A stretch of DNA of 64,000 nucleotides from assembly GCF_001747095.1 (NCBI RefSeq), contig NZ_MDGP01000001.1, positions 3,641,001-3,705,000 of the forward strand, given 5' to 3'. The DNA is from Roseivirga sp. 4D4 (GTDB lineage: Bacteria; Bacteroidota; Bacteroidia; Cytophagales; Cyclobacteriaceae). Positions 34,903-44,296 of this stretch are shown in pieces. Both the position numbers and the translations under genes were made by a program. A model generated the notes under the pieces. That model ran no database searches, was not told where the DNA came from, and was given only the letters and a program-made list of their open reading frames with translations. Position 1 is the first letter of the stretch. Each line of letters starts with the position of its first letter.

Positions 34903-37900
34903 ATGATCAAGGGTCAAAGAGTAATTATAGCACTCCTTTCACTGATTATACTGAGTACTTTGGTACGTGCGCAGAATAGTCCCCTTGACTCCATTCCGCT
35001 TAGCCCTGATATTGAAGCAATCATAAAAGCGGACGACCCCGCTAAGTTTCCGCCTCAGTACGCCTTCTTTATTCAAAACTATCAGAACAGTGGTTTTTCA
35101 ACAGAGATGAAGAAAGACCTATTGATAGGCTTGAGAAAGCTTGATAGTCTTAACATACGTGTACGCTATGATTTGAGAGAGTTTCTGGAAATTCTTCAGC
35201 TCGCGAAAGAAGAGCATAACTTTGATCAGCAGGGGATGAAAGATCTGACCTATGCCATGCGAAAAGCAACTGAGCAATATGATCGTGTAAAGATTCAATC
35301 CTATATAGAAACACTACACACCTTTATGGCTGAAAAGGCCATTTACAAAGATCGTTATCAATCGATCACATTGAAGAATGCCTCTTATGAAGTGCTCTAT
35401 AATGAAGAGAGTTTTGATCAGCCACAAGAAATTGTTTATACAGCTGCCAAATCTGTTTCGGTAGAGGAATTGAAGGCCAGGGCCAGAGGTGAATACAATG
35501 AACCCGAGCCGCCTCCTACTGATAAAATGAATGATGCCCTACCAGAGATGTACCCGGAAATGGGCGCGGTCATCCACCTAAAAAAAGGAGATCTGGTATT
35601 TGCCAGTAGTCAAGATACTTTTGAAATCACTGGTGCCGAAGGCTATTTCCTTTTTGATAAAAAGGTGTTTCGCGGTCAGGATGGTATTGTAGACTGGTCA
35701 AACCTGGGCATGGCTCCAGAACAGATGAAAGCTCGATTGAGTAACTACGAGTTTGGCATTAACCAGCGTGAGTTTAAGTTCGAAAATGTACTCTTCAGTC
35801 AGCCTGAAAAGATAAAGGCACCTGTTGAAGGAGAACTAAGCCTCAACATAAGACCATCACGAACTGAACGAGGTACCTATCCAAGGTTTACATCATACAA
35901 CGCGGATACGCCCATCAAGGGATTGGGCTCGGAGAAACTGACGTTTACTGGGGGGATCACTTATGAAGGCCCTAACTTTTATTCTCGATCGGCCTACGAA
36001 GAGACTTCTACGGTTATTGGGACACTAGATGGTAAAATGAGGTTTAGGTCCAGGAGCAAAGACTTCGTATTTAATGTTGAAGACTCCATTTTAACTTCGG
36101 AGGATGCCGAACTCACCATCTATCATGAAGGAGATTCGATTTTTCATCCAGCGATAGAATTCACATATGACTATAAGGCCGACTTGATGGAAGTCGAGAC
36201 GAGTGTGCAGGGATATAAGACCACACCATTTCGCTCATCCTTTTATAATGTTGACATTTCTGGCGATATGCTTACCTGGGATCTCAATGCTGATTCTTTG
36301 GATCTCACGATCAACTCAGCACGAGCTGATGTCCCCTTGATGATTGAATCAAAGGACTTCTACAGTAATCAGAAATTTCAGGATATGGCCCAGATTTTCA
36401 GCTTTCATCCGCTGATCATGGCGGTGAATATGGCCAAAACTTATGGAGGTTCTTTTTATACGAGCCAAATGGCGAGAGATAAGAATCTCGATGAAGGTCT
36501 AGTAAAGAAAACGATGGAGCTTTTGATGGCGCGTGGTATGGTCAAGTATGACAGAACCAGTGGCCGTGTTGAGGTTTTGGAAAAGGGTTATCACTATGAG
36601 GAATCGGGTAGTAAAAACCCTTATTACGATGACATTCTTATCCCGTCAATTATCGGAAATGCCCCTAATGCTACGTTGAATTTTAAGGATTCAGTGTTGA
36701 CCGTCAGAGGCGTTCAGCGCTTCTTAGTCAGTGATTCATTGGATGTAGTTATTGCCCCTAATGATGGTCAAATCAAGATTTTGAAGAATAGAGATATTGA
36801 ATTCAATGGGGCTTTAGACGCAGGAAATTTCCAATTCAACGGCTACGGCTTCAAGTTTAAGTACGATAGCTTCTATGTGGACATGGAAAAGATCGACTTC
36901 ATTAGGTTACAGGTAGAAGTCGCTGAAGGTAGACGAGAGGCACTCAGCAACCAATTGGTAAGTACATCAGGTAAAATTCAAATCAATGAACCTGATAATA
37001 AAACGGGTTTGAGGTCATTACCAGAGTATCCAATCTTCACTTCTTTCGAAAGTGCTAATGTCTATTTTGGTGGAGACGATGTACTTAAAGGCGCCTATGA
37101 TAGCACCGTTTACTTTGATATTCCGCCTTTTGAGATCGATAGTGTAGCTGATGAGGACCCCTCCAAATACGAATTTCAGGGTGTTTTTTCTACGGATGGT
37201 ATGCTTCCAGACTTTGAAGAAGGCTTAAGGCTTATGCCTGATAAGAGCTTTGGTTTTGTACACGCGATTCCTGACAGTGGTTATAACCTGTACCGAACAG
37301 GAGGCCGATTGTTTGGGGAGGTGAAATTGGATAAGCAAGGGATTACAACTCCAGGCCAAATGGACTATCTGACTGGCTCATTTGATACAGAGTTATCCAC
37401 ACTATTCTTAGACTCATTGGTTGCTCCAAAAGGAATAAAAGCGGTTTTGCAAGAAGGCTTTGTAGATACTGTTTCTTATCCTTCAATGGAAGTAGAGGCT
37501 TATAATATGAATTGGCTGACCAAAAGAGACAGTATGGTTTTAACCAATCTAGACATCAATAAACCCTTCCAGATTTTCGATAAAAAGGCACAATTGAAAG
37601 GAGAAATGACCTTGCGGAAAGCAGGGCTCTATGGTAAGGGAGAGATGGACATAGATGGCGCTAAACTGATGTCCGACTCGATGGCCTTTCAGAATAAGTC
37701 ATTTATCGCAGCACATTCGAGCCTTACCTTGAAGGCTCCTAATTCCAGAAAGCCTATTCTGAGTACCACGGATGCTCGTGTCGATTTTGACGTAGCCAAT
37801 GAGTTAGCCAATATTGGTCCTGAAGTTGCAGGAACAGCAGCACTCGAATTTCCTCTGGCGCAGTTCAAAACATCCATTCCATCTGCCATATGGGATGTAA

Positions 37901-39582
37901 AGGGCAACATGGTGACGATGAGCAAGCCAGAAGATGTACCGATTGAGCAATCCTTCTTTTATTCCACCAACAAACGCCTAGATTCCTTGGCCTTTAGTGG
38001 AACCGATGGCTTCTATGATATTGCCAAAAAAGAACTCAATGTAAAGGGTATCCCTTTCATCAAAGTGGCGGATGCAAAGATTACACCGGAAGGCAGTGAG
38101 TTGACCATTCTGGAGAACTCGAGAATTGAGAAGTTAGAGAATGCTGTGATCCTAATTGATACAGCCAATGCTTACCACAGACTTTTTAATGCTGAGATTG
38201 AAATTCTTTCCAGAACCAGTTTTAGAGGTAGAGGCACCTATGAATTGGTGACCGTACAAGACACTTTCGCGATTGAATTTGATCAATTCCGTTTTGTGGA
38301 GAATGACGAGGTACACGGTCCACATACTATGTCTAGTGGTGTTGTAAGCCCAGCAAGTAACATTCGGATTTCTCCAGGCTTCATTTATCAGGGAGAGGTG
38401 ACCATGTTTGCCTACAAGAAGGCACTTAAACTGGAAGGAGCCGTTAAGTTGGAATTGGCAAAAATCAAAGAGCGAAATATCTGGATTGAATATGCTTCTG
38501 ATGATGACATCGAGGAGGTAATCATTCCCTTTGACCAAGCCTTGACCAGTGATGGACTACCTTTGAATGCAGGGATTCATTTCGATGCCAAACAAGAGCC
38601 TTACATGTCTTTTATCACGGAGAAACGTGATCCGGGAGATGACGATTTCTTTGTGCCAAGGGGAGGCAATCTGTTCTATGATGCAGATGAAGAAGCTTAT
38701 CGCATTGAAAATCCACAGAAATCTCAAAGCCCCGATATCTATCTAGCCGGAAGCATGTTCTCTTATAATGAGTATACTCAAGATGTAAGCTTTGAGGGCA
38801 AACTCAATTTCCTCTCGGGAGAGCGAAATCAAAATATTCAAGCAGCGGGTAAGGGTTCAGGCAATCTTGATTCAGCTAACTATGAATTAGACGCCACCAT
38901 GACTTTCTCATTTGGCTTGCCCATGGAGGGTCTGGCCGCCATGGGACAAAACCTCAAGGAAATGGGTGAGCAACTGGGTGTGCCTCGTGCGCATCAAGAT
39001 CGGTCCGATATGATTTATCGTGTGGCGGAATTTATCGGTAATGACGCAACGATCGCTTGGGACAGAAGCTATGAGACGGTTCCTATTCCTTTGGCCGCGG
39101 CAACCGAGACAGGCGAATTGATCAAGGACCTGGTGATTTCAAATGTTCATTTGAAATGGTCTAAACAGAGCAAAGCTTTCTATAGTGTAGGAAAAATAGG
39201 CGTTTCCAACGTTTCAAATATCGATCTAAATATGGAACTCGATGGTTTCATAGAAATAAGAAAGACTCCAGAAGGAGACATTATCACCGTACTTTTAGAG
39301 ATGACGGATGGCACATGGTATCACTTCAATTATGATGGTTTCAGCTTTGGTTCTTTCTCTTCTAATGAGCTATATAATGCCACGGTGATGAATAGCAATA
39401 ACGGCAAGACCAAAATAGGGTCTTTCAAAGTGTATATGACCACGATCGAAGAGATTACCCGATGGGCCATTGACTTTAAAAAGCTATATTATGGTATTGA
39501 TGAACCTTACCGTTTAGTAATGGCCAATGATTCTAATCAGTCCCTTAAGAAGAAGACTACCATCGAAGGGGACGGTTTCTAG
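34903..39582 (+). CDS. Very large secreted beta-rich protein of unknown function
   Basis: This 1559-residue protein has a signal peptide (to about residue 23, VRAQ), then a helical region (~30-150). A very long beta-rich body runs from ~170 to ~1490 with repeating short strands joined by Asp/Ser turns, such as GGLFEV-type and DSLDLTINSARADVP segments. A helical segment at ~490-560 (SFYTSQMARDKNLDEGLVKKT; ELLMARGMVKYDRTSGRVEVL) looks like an embedded winged helix, odd in an exported protein. The repeats loosely recall LptA/OstA jellyroll sheets, but I do not recognise the family. The thioredoxin-like gene starts 13 bp later, suggesting one operon and possibly a disulfide or folding link. Confidence 0.85.
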   Translation: MIKGQRVIIALLSLIILSTLVRAQNSPLDSIPLSPDIEAIIKADDPAKFPPQYAFFIQNYQNSGFSTEMKKDLLIGLRKLDSLNIRVRYDLREFLEILQLAKEEHNFDQQGMKDLTYAMRKATEQYDRVKIQSYIETLHTFMAEKAIYKDRYQSITLKNASYEVLYNEESFDQPQEIVYTAAKSVSVEELKARARGEYNEPEPPPTDKMNDALPEMYPEMGAVIHLKKGDLVFASSQDTFEITGAEGYFLFDKKVFRGQDGIVDWSNLGMAPEQMKARLSNYEFGINQREFKFENVLFSQPEKIKAPVEGELSLNIRPSRTERGTYPRFTSYNADTPIKGLGSEKLTFTGGITYEGPNFYSRSAYEETSTVIGTLDGKMRFRSRSKDFVFNVEDSILTSEDAELTIYHEGDSIFHPAIEFTYDYKADLMEVETSVQGYKTTPFRSSFYNVDISGDMLTWDLNADSLDLTINSARADVPLMIESKDFYSNQKFQDMAQIFSFHPLIMAVNMAKTYGGSFYTSQMARDKNLDEGLVKKTMELLMARGMVKYDRTSGRVEVLEKGYHYEESGSKNPYYDDILIPSIIGNAPNATLNFKDSVLTVRGVQRFLVSDSLDVVIAPNDGQIKILKNRDIEFNGALDAGNFQFNGYGFKFKYDSFYVDMEKIDFIRLQVEVAEGRREALSNQLVSTSGKIQINEPDNKTGLRSLPEYPIFTSFESANVYFGGDDVLKGAYDSTVYFDIPPFEIDSVADEDPSKYEFQGVFSTDGMLPDFEEGLRLMPDKSFGFVHAIPDSGYNLYRTGGRLFGEVKLDKQGITTPGQMDYLTGSFDTELSTLFLDSLVAPKGIKAVLQEGFVDTVSYPSMEVEAYNMNWLTKRDSMVLTNLDINKPFQIFDKKAQLKGEMTLRKAGLYGKGEMDIDGAKLMSDSMAFQNKSFIAAHSSLTLKAPNSRKPILSTTDARVDFDVANELANIGPEVAGTAALEFPLAQFKTSIPSAIWDVKGNMVTMSKPEDVPIEQSFFYSTNKRLDSLAFSGTDGFYDIAKKELNVKGIPFIKVADAKITPEGSELTILENSRIEKLENAVILIDTANAYHRLFNAEIEILSRTSFRGRGTYELVTVQDTFAIEFDQFRFVENDEVHGPHTMSSGVVSPASNIRISPGFIYQGEVTMFAYKKALKLEGAVKLELAKIKERNIWIEYASDDDIEEVIIPFDQALTSDGLPLNAGIHFDAKQEPYMSFITEKRDPGDDDFFVPRGGNLFYDADEEAYRIENPQKSQSPDIYLAGSMFSYNEYTQDVSFEGKLNFLSGERNQNIQAAGKGSGNLDSANYELDATMTFSFGLPMEGLAAMGQNLKEMGEQLGVPRAHQDRSDMIYRVAEFIGNDATIAWDRSYETVPIPLAAATETGELIKDLVISNVHLKWSKQSKAFYSVGKIGVSNVSNIDLNMELDGFIEIRKTPEGDIITVLLEMTDGTWYHFNYDGFSFGSFSSNELYNATVMNSNNGKTKIGSFKVYMTTIEEITRWAIDFKKLYYGIDEPYRLVMANDSNQSLKKKTTIEGDGF

Positions 39583-39595
39583 TCGAGAAGCAATC

Positions 39596-40348
39596 ATGAA
39601 GAAGTACATCCTATTCCTCTTAATGTTTTCACTCACCTCTATGAGTTATGCCCAAGAGTATGACTTCTTAGACGATGGGCTTGTTCGAATTCCTATGACA
39701 GCTTTTGAAGGACCGATAAAGCTCACAGCGCCTGCGTTTCTTTATGACGGCACGGCTATTAAGAGTAAGAACCTCTCAGATTACATGTTTAAGCCTGAAT
39801 TGAAGATAAGTTTCTTCGGGGTAAAGGAAGGAACTTGGAAGTTAAAGGCCATTGTATTCGAGAAGGAAGAGGATCAAGTAAAAATTGAACAGAAAAGAAG
39901 GCAATACAATCGTAGGAATAGTGAAGATCCTCTATTGAATAAGCCTTCACCAGAGATCGAAACAGTGGATCTTTCTGGTGAAGCTTTGAAGTTAAGCGAC
40001 TTCCAAGGAAAACTCGTCATCCTTAATTTTTGGTTTATTGGCTGCAAACCTTGCATTATGGAAATGCCAGAACTAAATGAGTTGGTGGAAGAATATAAGG
40101 GAGAAGACATCGTCTTTTTGGCTGTTGCGCTTGACAATGCCTCATCCATCAAAGAGTTTTTAACCAAGGAGAAATTTGATTATCGAATTATTCCAGAAGG
40201 CAGATCTATTGCCAATGACTATGACGTTTACGCCTACCCGACTCATCTCATTATTGATACTGAAGGTAAAGTGATCTTTTCACAAACAGGTTACTCCAGT
40301 AATCTGAAGAAGACACTGAAAAAACAGATCAAGGATTTATTGAAGTGA
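39596..40348 (+). CDS. TlpA/AhpC-like thioredoxin-fold secreted protein
   Basis: Start ATG 39596 gives 250 residues and a clean signal peptide (MKKYILFLLMFSLTSMSYAQ); the longer frame from 39527 would overlap the preceding gene. Residues ~115-245 are a TlpA-type thioredoxin fold with ILNFWFIGCKPCIMEMPEL, active cysteines Cys150 and Cys153 (CKPC), and the cis-proline region AYPTHLIID. It likely reduces or isomerises disulfides in the periplasm. The N-terminal ~95 residues are beta-rich and unassigned. It follows the 1559-residue protein by 13 bp. Reductant unknown; a DsbD-type reductase is at 41863. Confidence 0.9.
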   Translation: MKKYILFLLMFSLTSMSYAQEYDFLDDGLVRIPMTAFEGPIKLTAPAFLYDGTAIKSKNLSDYMFKPELKISFFGVKEGTWKLKAIVFEKEEDQVKIEQKRRQYNRRNSEDPLLNKPSPEIETVDLSGEALKLSDFQGKLVILNFWFIGCKPCIMEMPELNELVEEYKGEDIVFLAVALDNASSIKEFLTKEKFDYRIIPEGRSIANDYDVYAYPTHLIIDTEGKVIFSQTGYSSNLKKTLKKQIKDLLK

Positions 40349-40415
40349 GCATAGTTTCTGATGGGCAGCCCTGCATTTTGAAGCTTTTGGATTAAATTGC
40401 TGCAAATAGAAATGC

Positions 40416-41801
40416 ATGAGCCAGATTAACGACTACATCACCAATAATAAAGATCGATTTCTAGATGAGCTGTTGGATTTGTTGAGGATCCCCTCAGTAA
40501 GTGCCGATAGTAAGTTCAAAGATGATGTCCGAAAAGCGGCAAGTTTTCTGGAAGAAAAACTGATCTCTGCTGGAGCCGATAACGTAGAAATTTGTGAAAC
40601 AGGTGGGCATCCAATCGTTTATGGTGAAAAGATGGTTGATCCATCGGCACCGACTGTTTTAGTTTATGGTCATTATGATGTTCAACCAGCGGACCCTTAT
40701 GAACTGTGGGATTCACCACCTTTCGAGCCGGTAATTAAGGAAACGGCACTTCATCCTGATGGCGCCATTTTTGCCCGGGGTGCATGTGATGATAAAGGTC
40801 AAATGTATATGCACATCAAAGCCTTTGAAGCAATGATGGCCACCAATACGCTCGGCTGTAATGTGAAATTTATTATTGAAGGTGAAGAAGAAGTCGGATC
40901 GGATAATTTGGAAGACTTCTTGGCGGATAATAAAGAGAAATTAGAGGCTGACATCGTATTAGTTTCTGATACAGGAATCATCGCGAATGATGTTCCATCC
41001 ATCACCGTAGGCCTTAGGGGGCTGAGTTATGTCGAAGTGGAAGTCACTGGCCCCAATAGGGATTTACATTCGGGTCTATATGGAGGTGCAGTACCCAATC
41101 CGATCAATATCCTTTCAGAAATGATCGCTTCTCTCAAGGACGAAAATCAACGGATCAATGTCCTCGGTTTTTACAATGATGTAGTGGAGTTGACTTCTGT
41201 AGAAAGAGCCGCGCTAGCTCGAGCACCATTCAACTTGGAAGAATTTAAGAGCTCAATTGGACTGAGTGATATTGAAGGAGAGTCAGGTTATAATTCAATG
41301 GAACGTACTTCCATTCGTCCAACTTTGGATGTCAACGGCATTTGGGGTGGTTATACTGGGGAGGGGGCCAAAACGGTGATTCCTTCCAAGGCCCATGCAA
41401 AGATTTCTATGAGATTGGTTCCTAATCAGGATCCTGAAAAAATCACGAAGCTGTTTGAAGAGCATTTTAAAAGTATAGCACCAAAGTCGGTGAGTGTCAA
41501 GGTGACTCCTCATCACGGTGGTCAGCCTGCGGTGACTCCGACAGATTCTCCGGCTTATCTGGCTGCTGCCAAGGCCATGGAAGCGACTTTTGGCAAGGAG
41601 CCTGTTCCGTTTAGAGGAGGAGGCAGTATCCCGATTGTTGCGCTCTTTGAGCAAATTTTGGGCGCTAAAACAGTGTTAATGGGCTTCGGCTTGGATTCAG
41701 ATGCGATTCATTCACCAAACGAGCACTATGGCTTATTTAACTATTATAAGGGGATAGAGACTATCCCACTATTCTATCAGAATTATGCTGAAATGAAGTA
41801 G
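40416..41801 (+). CDS. M20-family metallopeptidase (dipeptidase)
   Basis: This 461-residue protein has the M20 zinc site: VYGHYDVQPADP (His, Asp), ARGACDDKGQ with bridging Asp, EGEEEVGS (catalytic Glu and ligand), SDTG (ligand Asp) and a C-terminal IHSPNEHYGL (His). The dimerisation domain follows EVEVTGPNRDLHSGLYGGAVPNP. There is no signal peptide, so it is cytoplasmic and cleaves dipeptides or related amides. This length and the DPYELW segment fit the CNDP-like dipeptidase branch. Flanking genes look unrelated. Confidence 0.93.
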   Translation: MSQINDYITNNKDRFLDELLDLLRIPSVSADSKFKDDVRKAASFLEEKLISAGADNVEICETGGHPIVYGEKMVDPSAPTVLVYGHYDVQPADPYELWDSPPFEPVIKETALHPDGAIFARGACDDKGQMYMHIKAFEAMMATNTLGCNVKFIIEGEEEVGSDNLEDFLADNKEKLEADIVLVSDTGIIANDVPSITVGLRGLSYVEVEVTGPNRDLHSGLYGGAVPNPINILSEMIASLKDENQRINVLGFYNDVVELTSVERAALARAPFNLEEFKSSIGLSDIEGESGYNSMERTSIRPTLDVNGIWGGYTGEGAKTVIPSKAHAKISMRLVPNQDPEKITKLFEEHFKSIAPKSVSVKVTPHHGGQPAVTPTDSPAYLAAAKAMEATFGKEPVPFRGGGSIPIVALFEQILGAKTVLMGFGLDSDAIHSPNEHYGLFNYYKGIETIPLFYQNYAEMK

Positions 41802-41862
41802 GGTGAATTTCAATGAAGTGTATTGAATCAAAACATCATTGAATTCGTTCTGTAAAAAGCCT

Positions 41863-44289
41863 ATGAAAAAGTCGCTCATCTTATTAATTGTCCTCTTCGT
41901 GAGTTTCAGTGCCTCAGCTCAGTTGAGGAAAACTACCGAATGGTCTTTTGACGCCTCCAAAAAAGAGGTAAAGGTAGGAGATGAAATCGAATTGATTTTC
42001 AATGTGAGGATCATTGATGACTGGTACCTCTATTCAAGTGACATTGGTGAAGACGTAGGGCCTATGCCAACCGAAATCGTCTTTGAAGACAGCCTTTCAT
42101 TCGAGCTGATTGGCGATCTCATACCGATTGATGCCAAAAAGAAATTTGATAAGATTTGGGAAGCTGACGTGACCTATTTTGAAGGTACTGCGGAGTTTAG
42201 GCAACGTATCAGAGTTTTAAAGAATGACTTAAACCTGCGCGGTGAACTGTCCTTTCAGACTTGTACAGACTTAACAGGTCTTTGTATTCCTGGGTTTCAA
42301 GACGTTGATTTTAACTTTATAAAGGTTGTTGACGGGGGTGGGAATCAAAGGCCGGGACCCGGTAGTTCTGGAATTCAGAATCATGCGAAATGGACTTTTG
42401 AGACATCTCAAAGCGATGTGAAGACTGGCGATGTAATCGAGCTTATTTTGAAAGCTAAAATTGACGCGGACTGGTACTTATACTCAAGCGATAATGAAGA
42501 AGGTGGCCCGATTTCCACGGAAATCTCTTTTGAGCCCAGCTCTACTTTCGAAGTGATTGGTGATTTGATACCAATAGACCCTAAACAGAAATATGATGAG
42601 ACATTTGGAATGGATGTCAGCTATTTCAATGACTATGCAGAGTTTAGGCAGAAGATAAAAGTACTTCAACCCAATCTGGATGTTAGGGGTGAAGTATCTT
42701 ACCAAACCTGTTCTGATATTACCTTATCGTGTGTGCTTGGCACAGCAGACTTACAATTTGATTTCAAGAAGGTTTACGGGGAGGATCAAGCTCCTACCGG
42801 TGACTACAGCGATCTTTTAGAAGCCGATGGAGGAGCTTCACTTTGGGGCTTCTTTATTGCTGCATTTTTGTTCGGTTTGGCCGCTTTGTTGACGCCATGC
42901 GTATTTCCAATGATACCCATGACGGTGGCCTTCTTTACCAATAATTCCCAGTCAAGATCCCAAGCCAAGGTTAAAGCGCTGAGTTATGGCATTTCTATTA
43001 TTGCTATCTACATATTGATCGGACTAATTTTCACCAGTTTCTTTGGAGTAGGCTTAGCTAATGATCTGGCAACCGGTGCGGTAGCAAACATCATATTCTT
43101 CTTGGTATTTGTGATTTTTGCCATTTCCTTTTTTGGCTATTTTGAGATTAATCTACCAACTAGTTTCGTCAATAGGATGGATAAAAAGGCAGAGAAGGGC
43201 GGGTTTCTGGGTGTTTTCTTTATGGCCTTTACCCTTGTGTTAGTTTCCTTTTCCTGCACAGGTCCAATAGTTGGAACGGTTTTAATTCAGTCCTTTCAGG
43301 GTGAGGTTATCAAGCCTGTAGTGGGCATGCTTGGATTTTCTTCGGCATTCGCGATTCCATTTACATTATTCGCATTCTTCCCAGGGCTTTTGAAGGATTT
43401 ACCAAAGTCTGGTGGCTGGCTCAATTCAGTAAAAGTGGTACTGGGCTTCATTGAAATCGCCTTGGGCTTCAAGTTCTTGAGTGTAGCGGATCAGGCGTAC
43501 CACTGGGGCCTTCTAGATAGAGAGGTTTATATCGCCATTTGGTTTGTATTGGCCATTCTATTGGCATTGTACCTATTCGGGGTCATTCGATTTCCTCACG
43601 ATTCAAAAGGCCAACGCATTAAACCTATTGCGCTTGTTGTTGCCATCAGCAGTATTGCCTTTGCGGTATATCTTTTTCAAGGTTTTGGCAATGCACCACT
43701 TACGGCTTTGGCAGGCTACCTTCCACCAGAAAAGACCACGGACTTTTCATTTCAGCAGGCATTAGGCTTGGTTGAACCTGAGGAAAAGCATGATGTCACG
43801 CCAGACGGTTTTGATGGAGAAGTTAGGCATGCGGATTTTCTTGAATTGCCACATGGGCTTAAAGGATTCTTTGACTATGATCAGGCAATTGCCTTCGCGA
43901 AAGAAGTCGGAAAACCGCTGTTTATTGATTTCACTGGTCATGGCTGTGTGAATTGCCGTAAGATGGAACAATATGTTTGGTCAGACCCTGAAGTATTGAA
44001 ACGCCTCAATGAAGACTTTGTGGTGGTAGCCATTTATGTCGATGATAAGACCGAATTACCTGAGTCAGAATGGTACACTTCAACTTTTGATGGAAAAGTC
44101 AAAAAGACGATCGGAAAGCAGAATTTTGATTTTCAGATTGTCAAGTTCAATGGCAATGCACAACCTTATTACGTATTGCTCGACAACAACGAGCAACCTT
44201 TAGTAACTCCGAAAGCCTATGATCCTAGCGTTGAAAGTTTCGTCAAATTTTTAGATGTGGCTAAGGAGGAATTCAATAGGCGACAATGA
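41863..44289 (+). CDS. dsbD: DsbD-type thiol:disulfide reductase with duplicated N-terminal domain
   Basis: ATG 41863 gives 808 residues with signal peptide KKSLILLIVLFVSFSASAQ; the TTG at 41839 is less likely. Two homologous N-terminal DsbD-alpha-like domains follow, ~25-155 and ~170-305, each with WYLYSSD, a shared IGDLIPID and a C-x6-C pair (TCTDLTGLC; TCSDITLSC). The CcdA-like eight-helix core (~320-590) includes LTPCVFPMIPM and SFSCTGPIVG. The C-terminal thioredoxin domain has GHGCVNC (Cys695, Cys698). It carries electrons from cytoplasmic thioredoxin to the periplasm. The copper ATPase begins seven bases after its stop. The duplicated domain is unusual, as DsbD has one. Confidence 0.93.
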   Translation: MKKSLILLIVLFVSFSASAQLRKTTEWSFDASKKEVKVGDEIELIFNVRIIDDWYLYSSDIGEDVGPMPTEIVFEDSLSFELIGDLIPIDAKKKFDKIWEADVTYFEGTAEFRQRIRVLKNDLNLRGELSFQTCTDLTGLCIPGFQDVDFNFIKVVDGGGNQRPGPGSSGIQNHAKWTFETSQSDVKTGDVIELILKAKIDADWYLYSSDNEEGGPISTEISFEPSSTFEVIGDLIPIDPKQKYDETFGMDVSYFNDYAEFRQKIKVLQPNLDVRGEVSYQTCSDITLSCVLGTADLQFDFKKVYGEDQAPTGDYSDLLEADGGASLWGFFIAAFLFGLAALLTPCVFPMIPMTVAFFTNNSQSRSQAKVKALSYGISIIAIYILIGLIFTSFFGVGLANDLATGAVANIIFFLVFVIFAISFFGYFEINLPTSFVNRMDKKAEKGGFLGVFFMAFTLVLVSFSCTGPIVGTVLIQSFQGEVIKPVVGMLGFSSAFAIPFTLFAFFPGLLKDLPKSGGWLNSVKVVLGFIEIALGFKFLSVADQAYHWGLLDREVYIAIWFVLAILLALYLFGVIRFPHDSKGQRIKPIALVVAISSIAFAVYLFQGFGNAPLTALAGYLPPEKTTDFSFQQALGLVEPEEKHDVTPDGFDGEVRHADFLELPHGLKGFFDYDQAIAFAKEVGKPLFIDFTGHGCVNCRKMEQYVWSDPEVLKRLNEDFVVVAIYVDDKTELPESEWYTSTFDGKVKKTIGKQNFDFQIVKFNGNAQPYYVLLDNNEQPLVTPKAYDPSVESFVKFLDVAKEEFNRRQ

Positions 44290-44296
44290 CATTAAG

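Noticed and set aside
38152..38538. A 128-residue antisense frame within the 1559-residue protein gene
   Set aside because: No family features and no start context; the sense gene is a continuous frame.
39527..39595. N-terminal extension of the thioredoxin-like gene
   Set aside because: It overlaps the preceding gene, and the ATG at 39596 gives a clean signal peptide.
44255..44296. N-terminal extension of copA upstream of ATG 44297
   Set aside because: It overlaps the dsbD coding end and precedes the metal-binding domain with no conserved residues.
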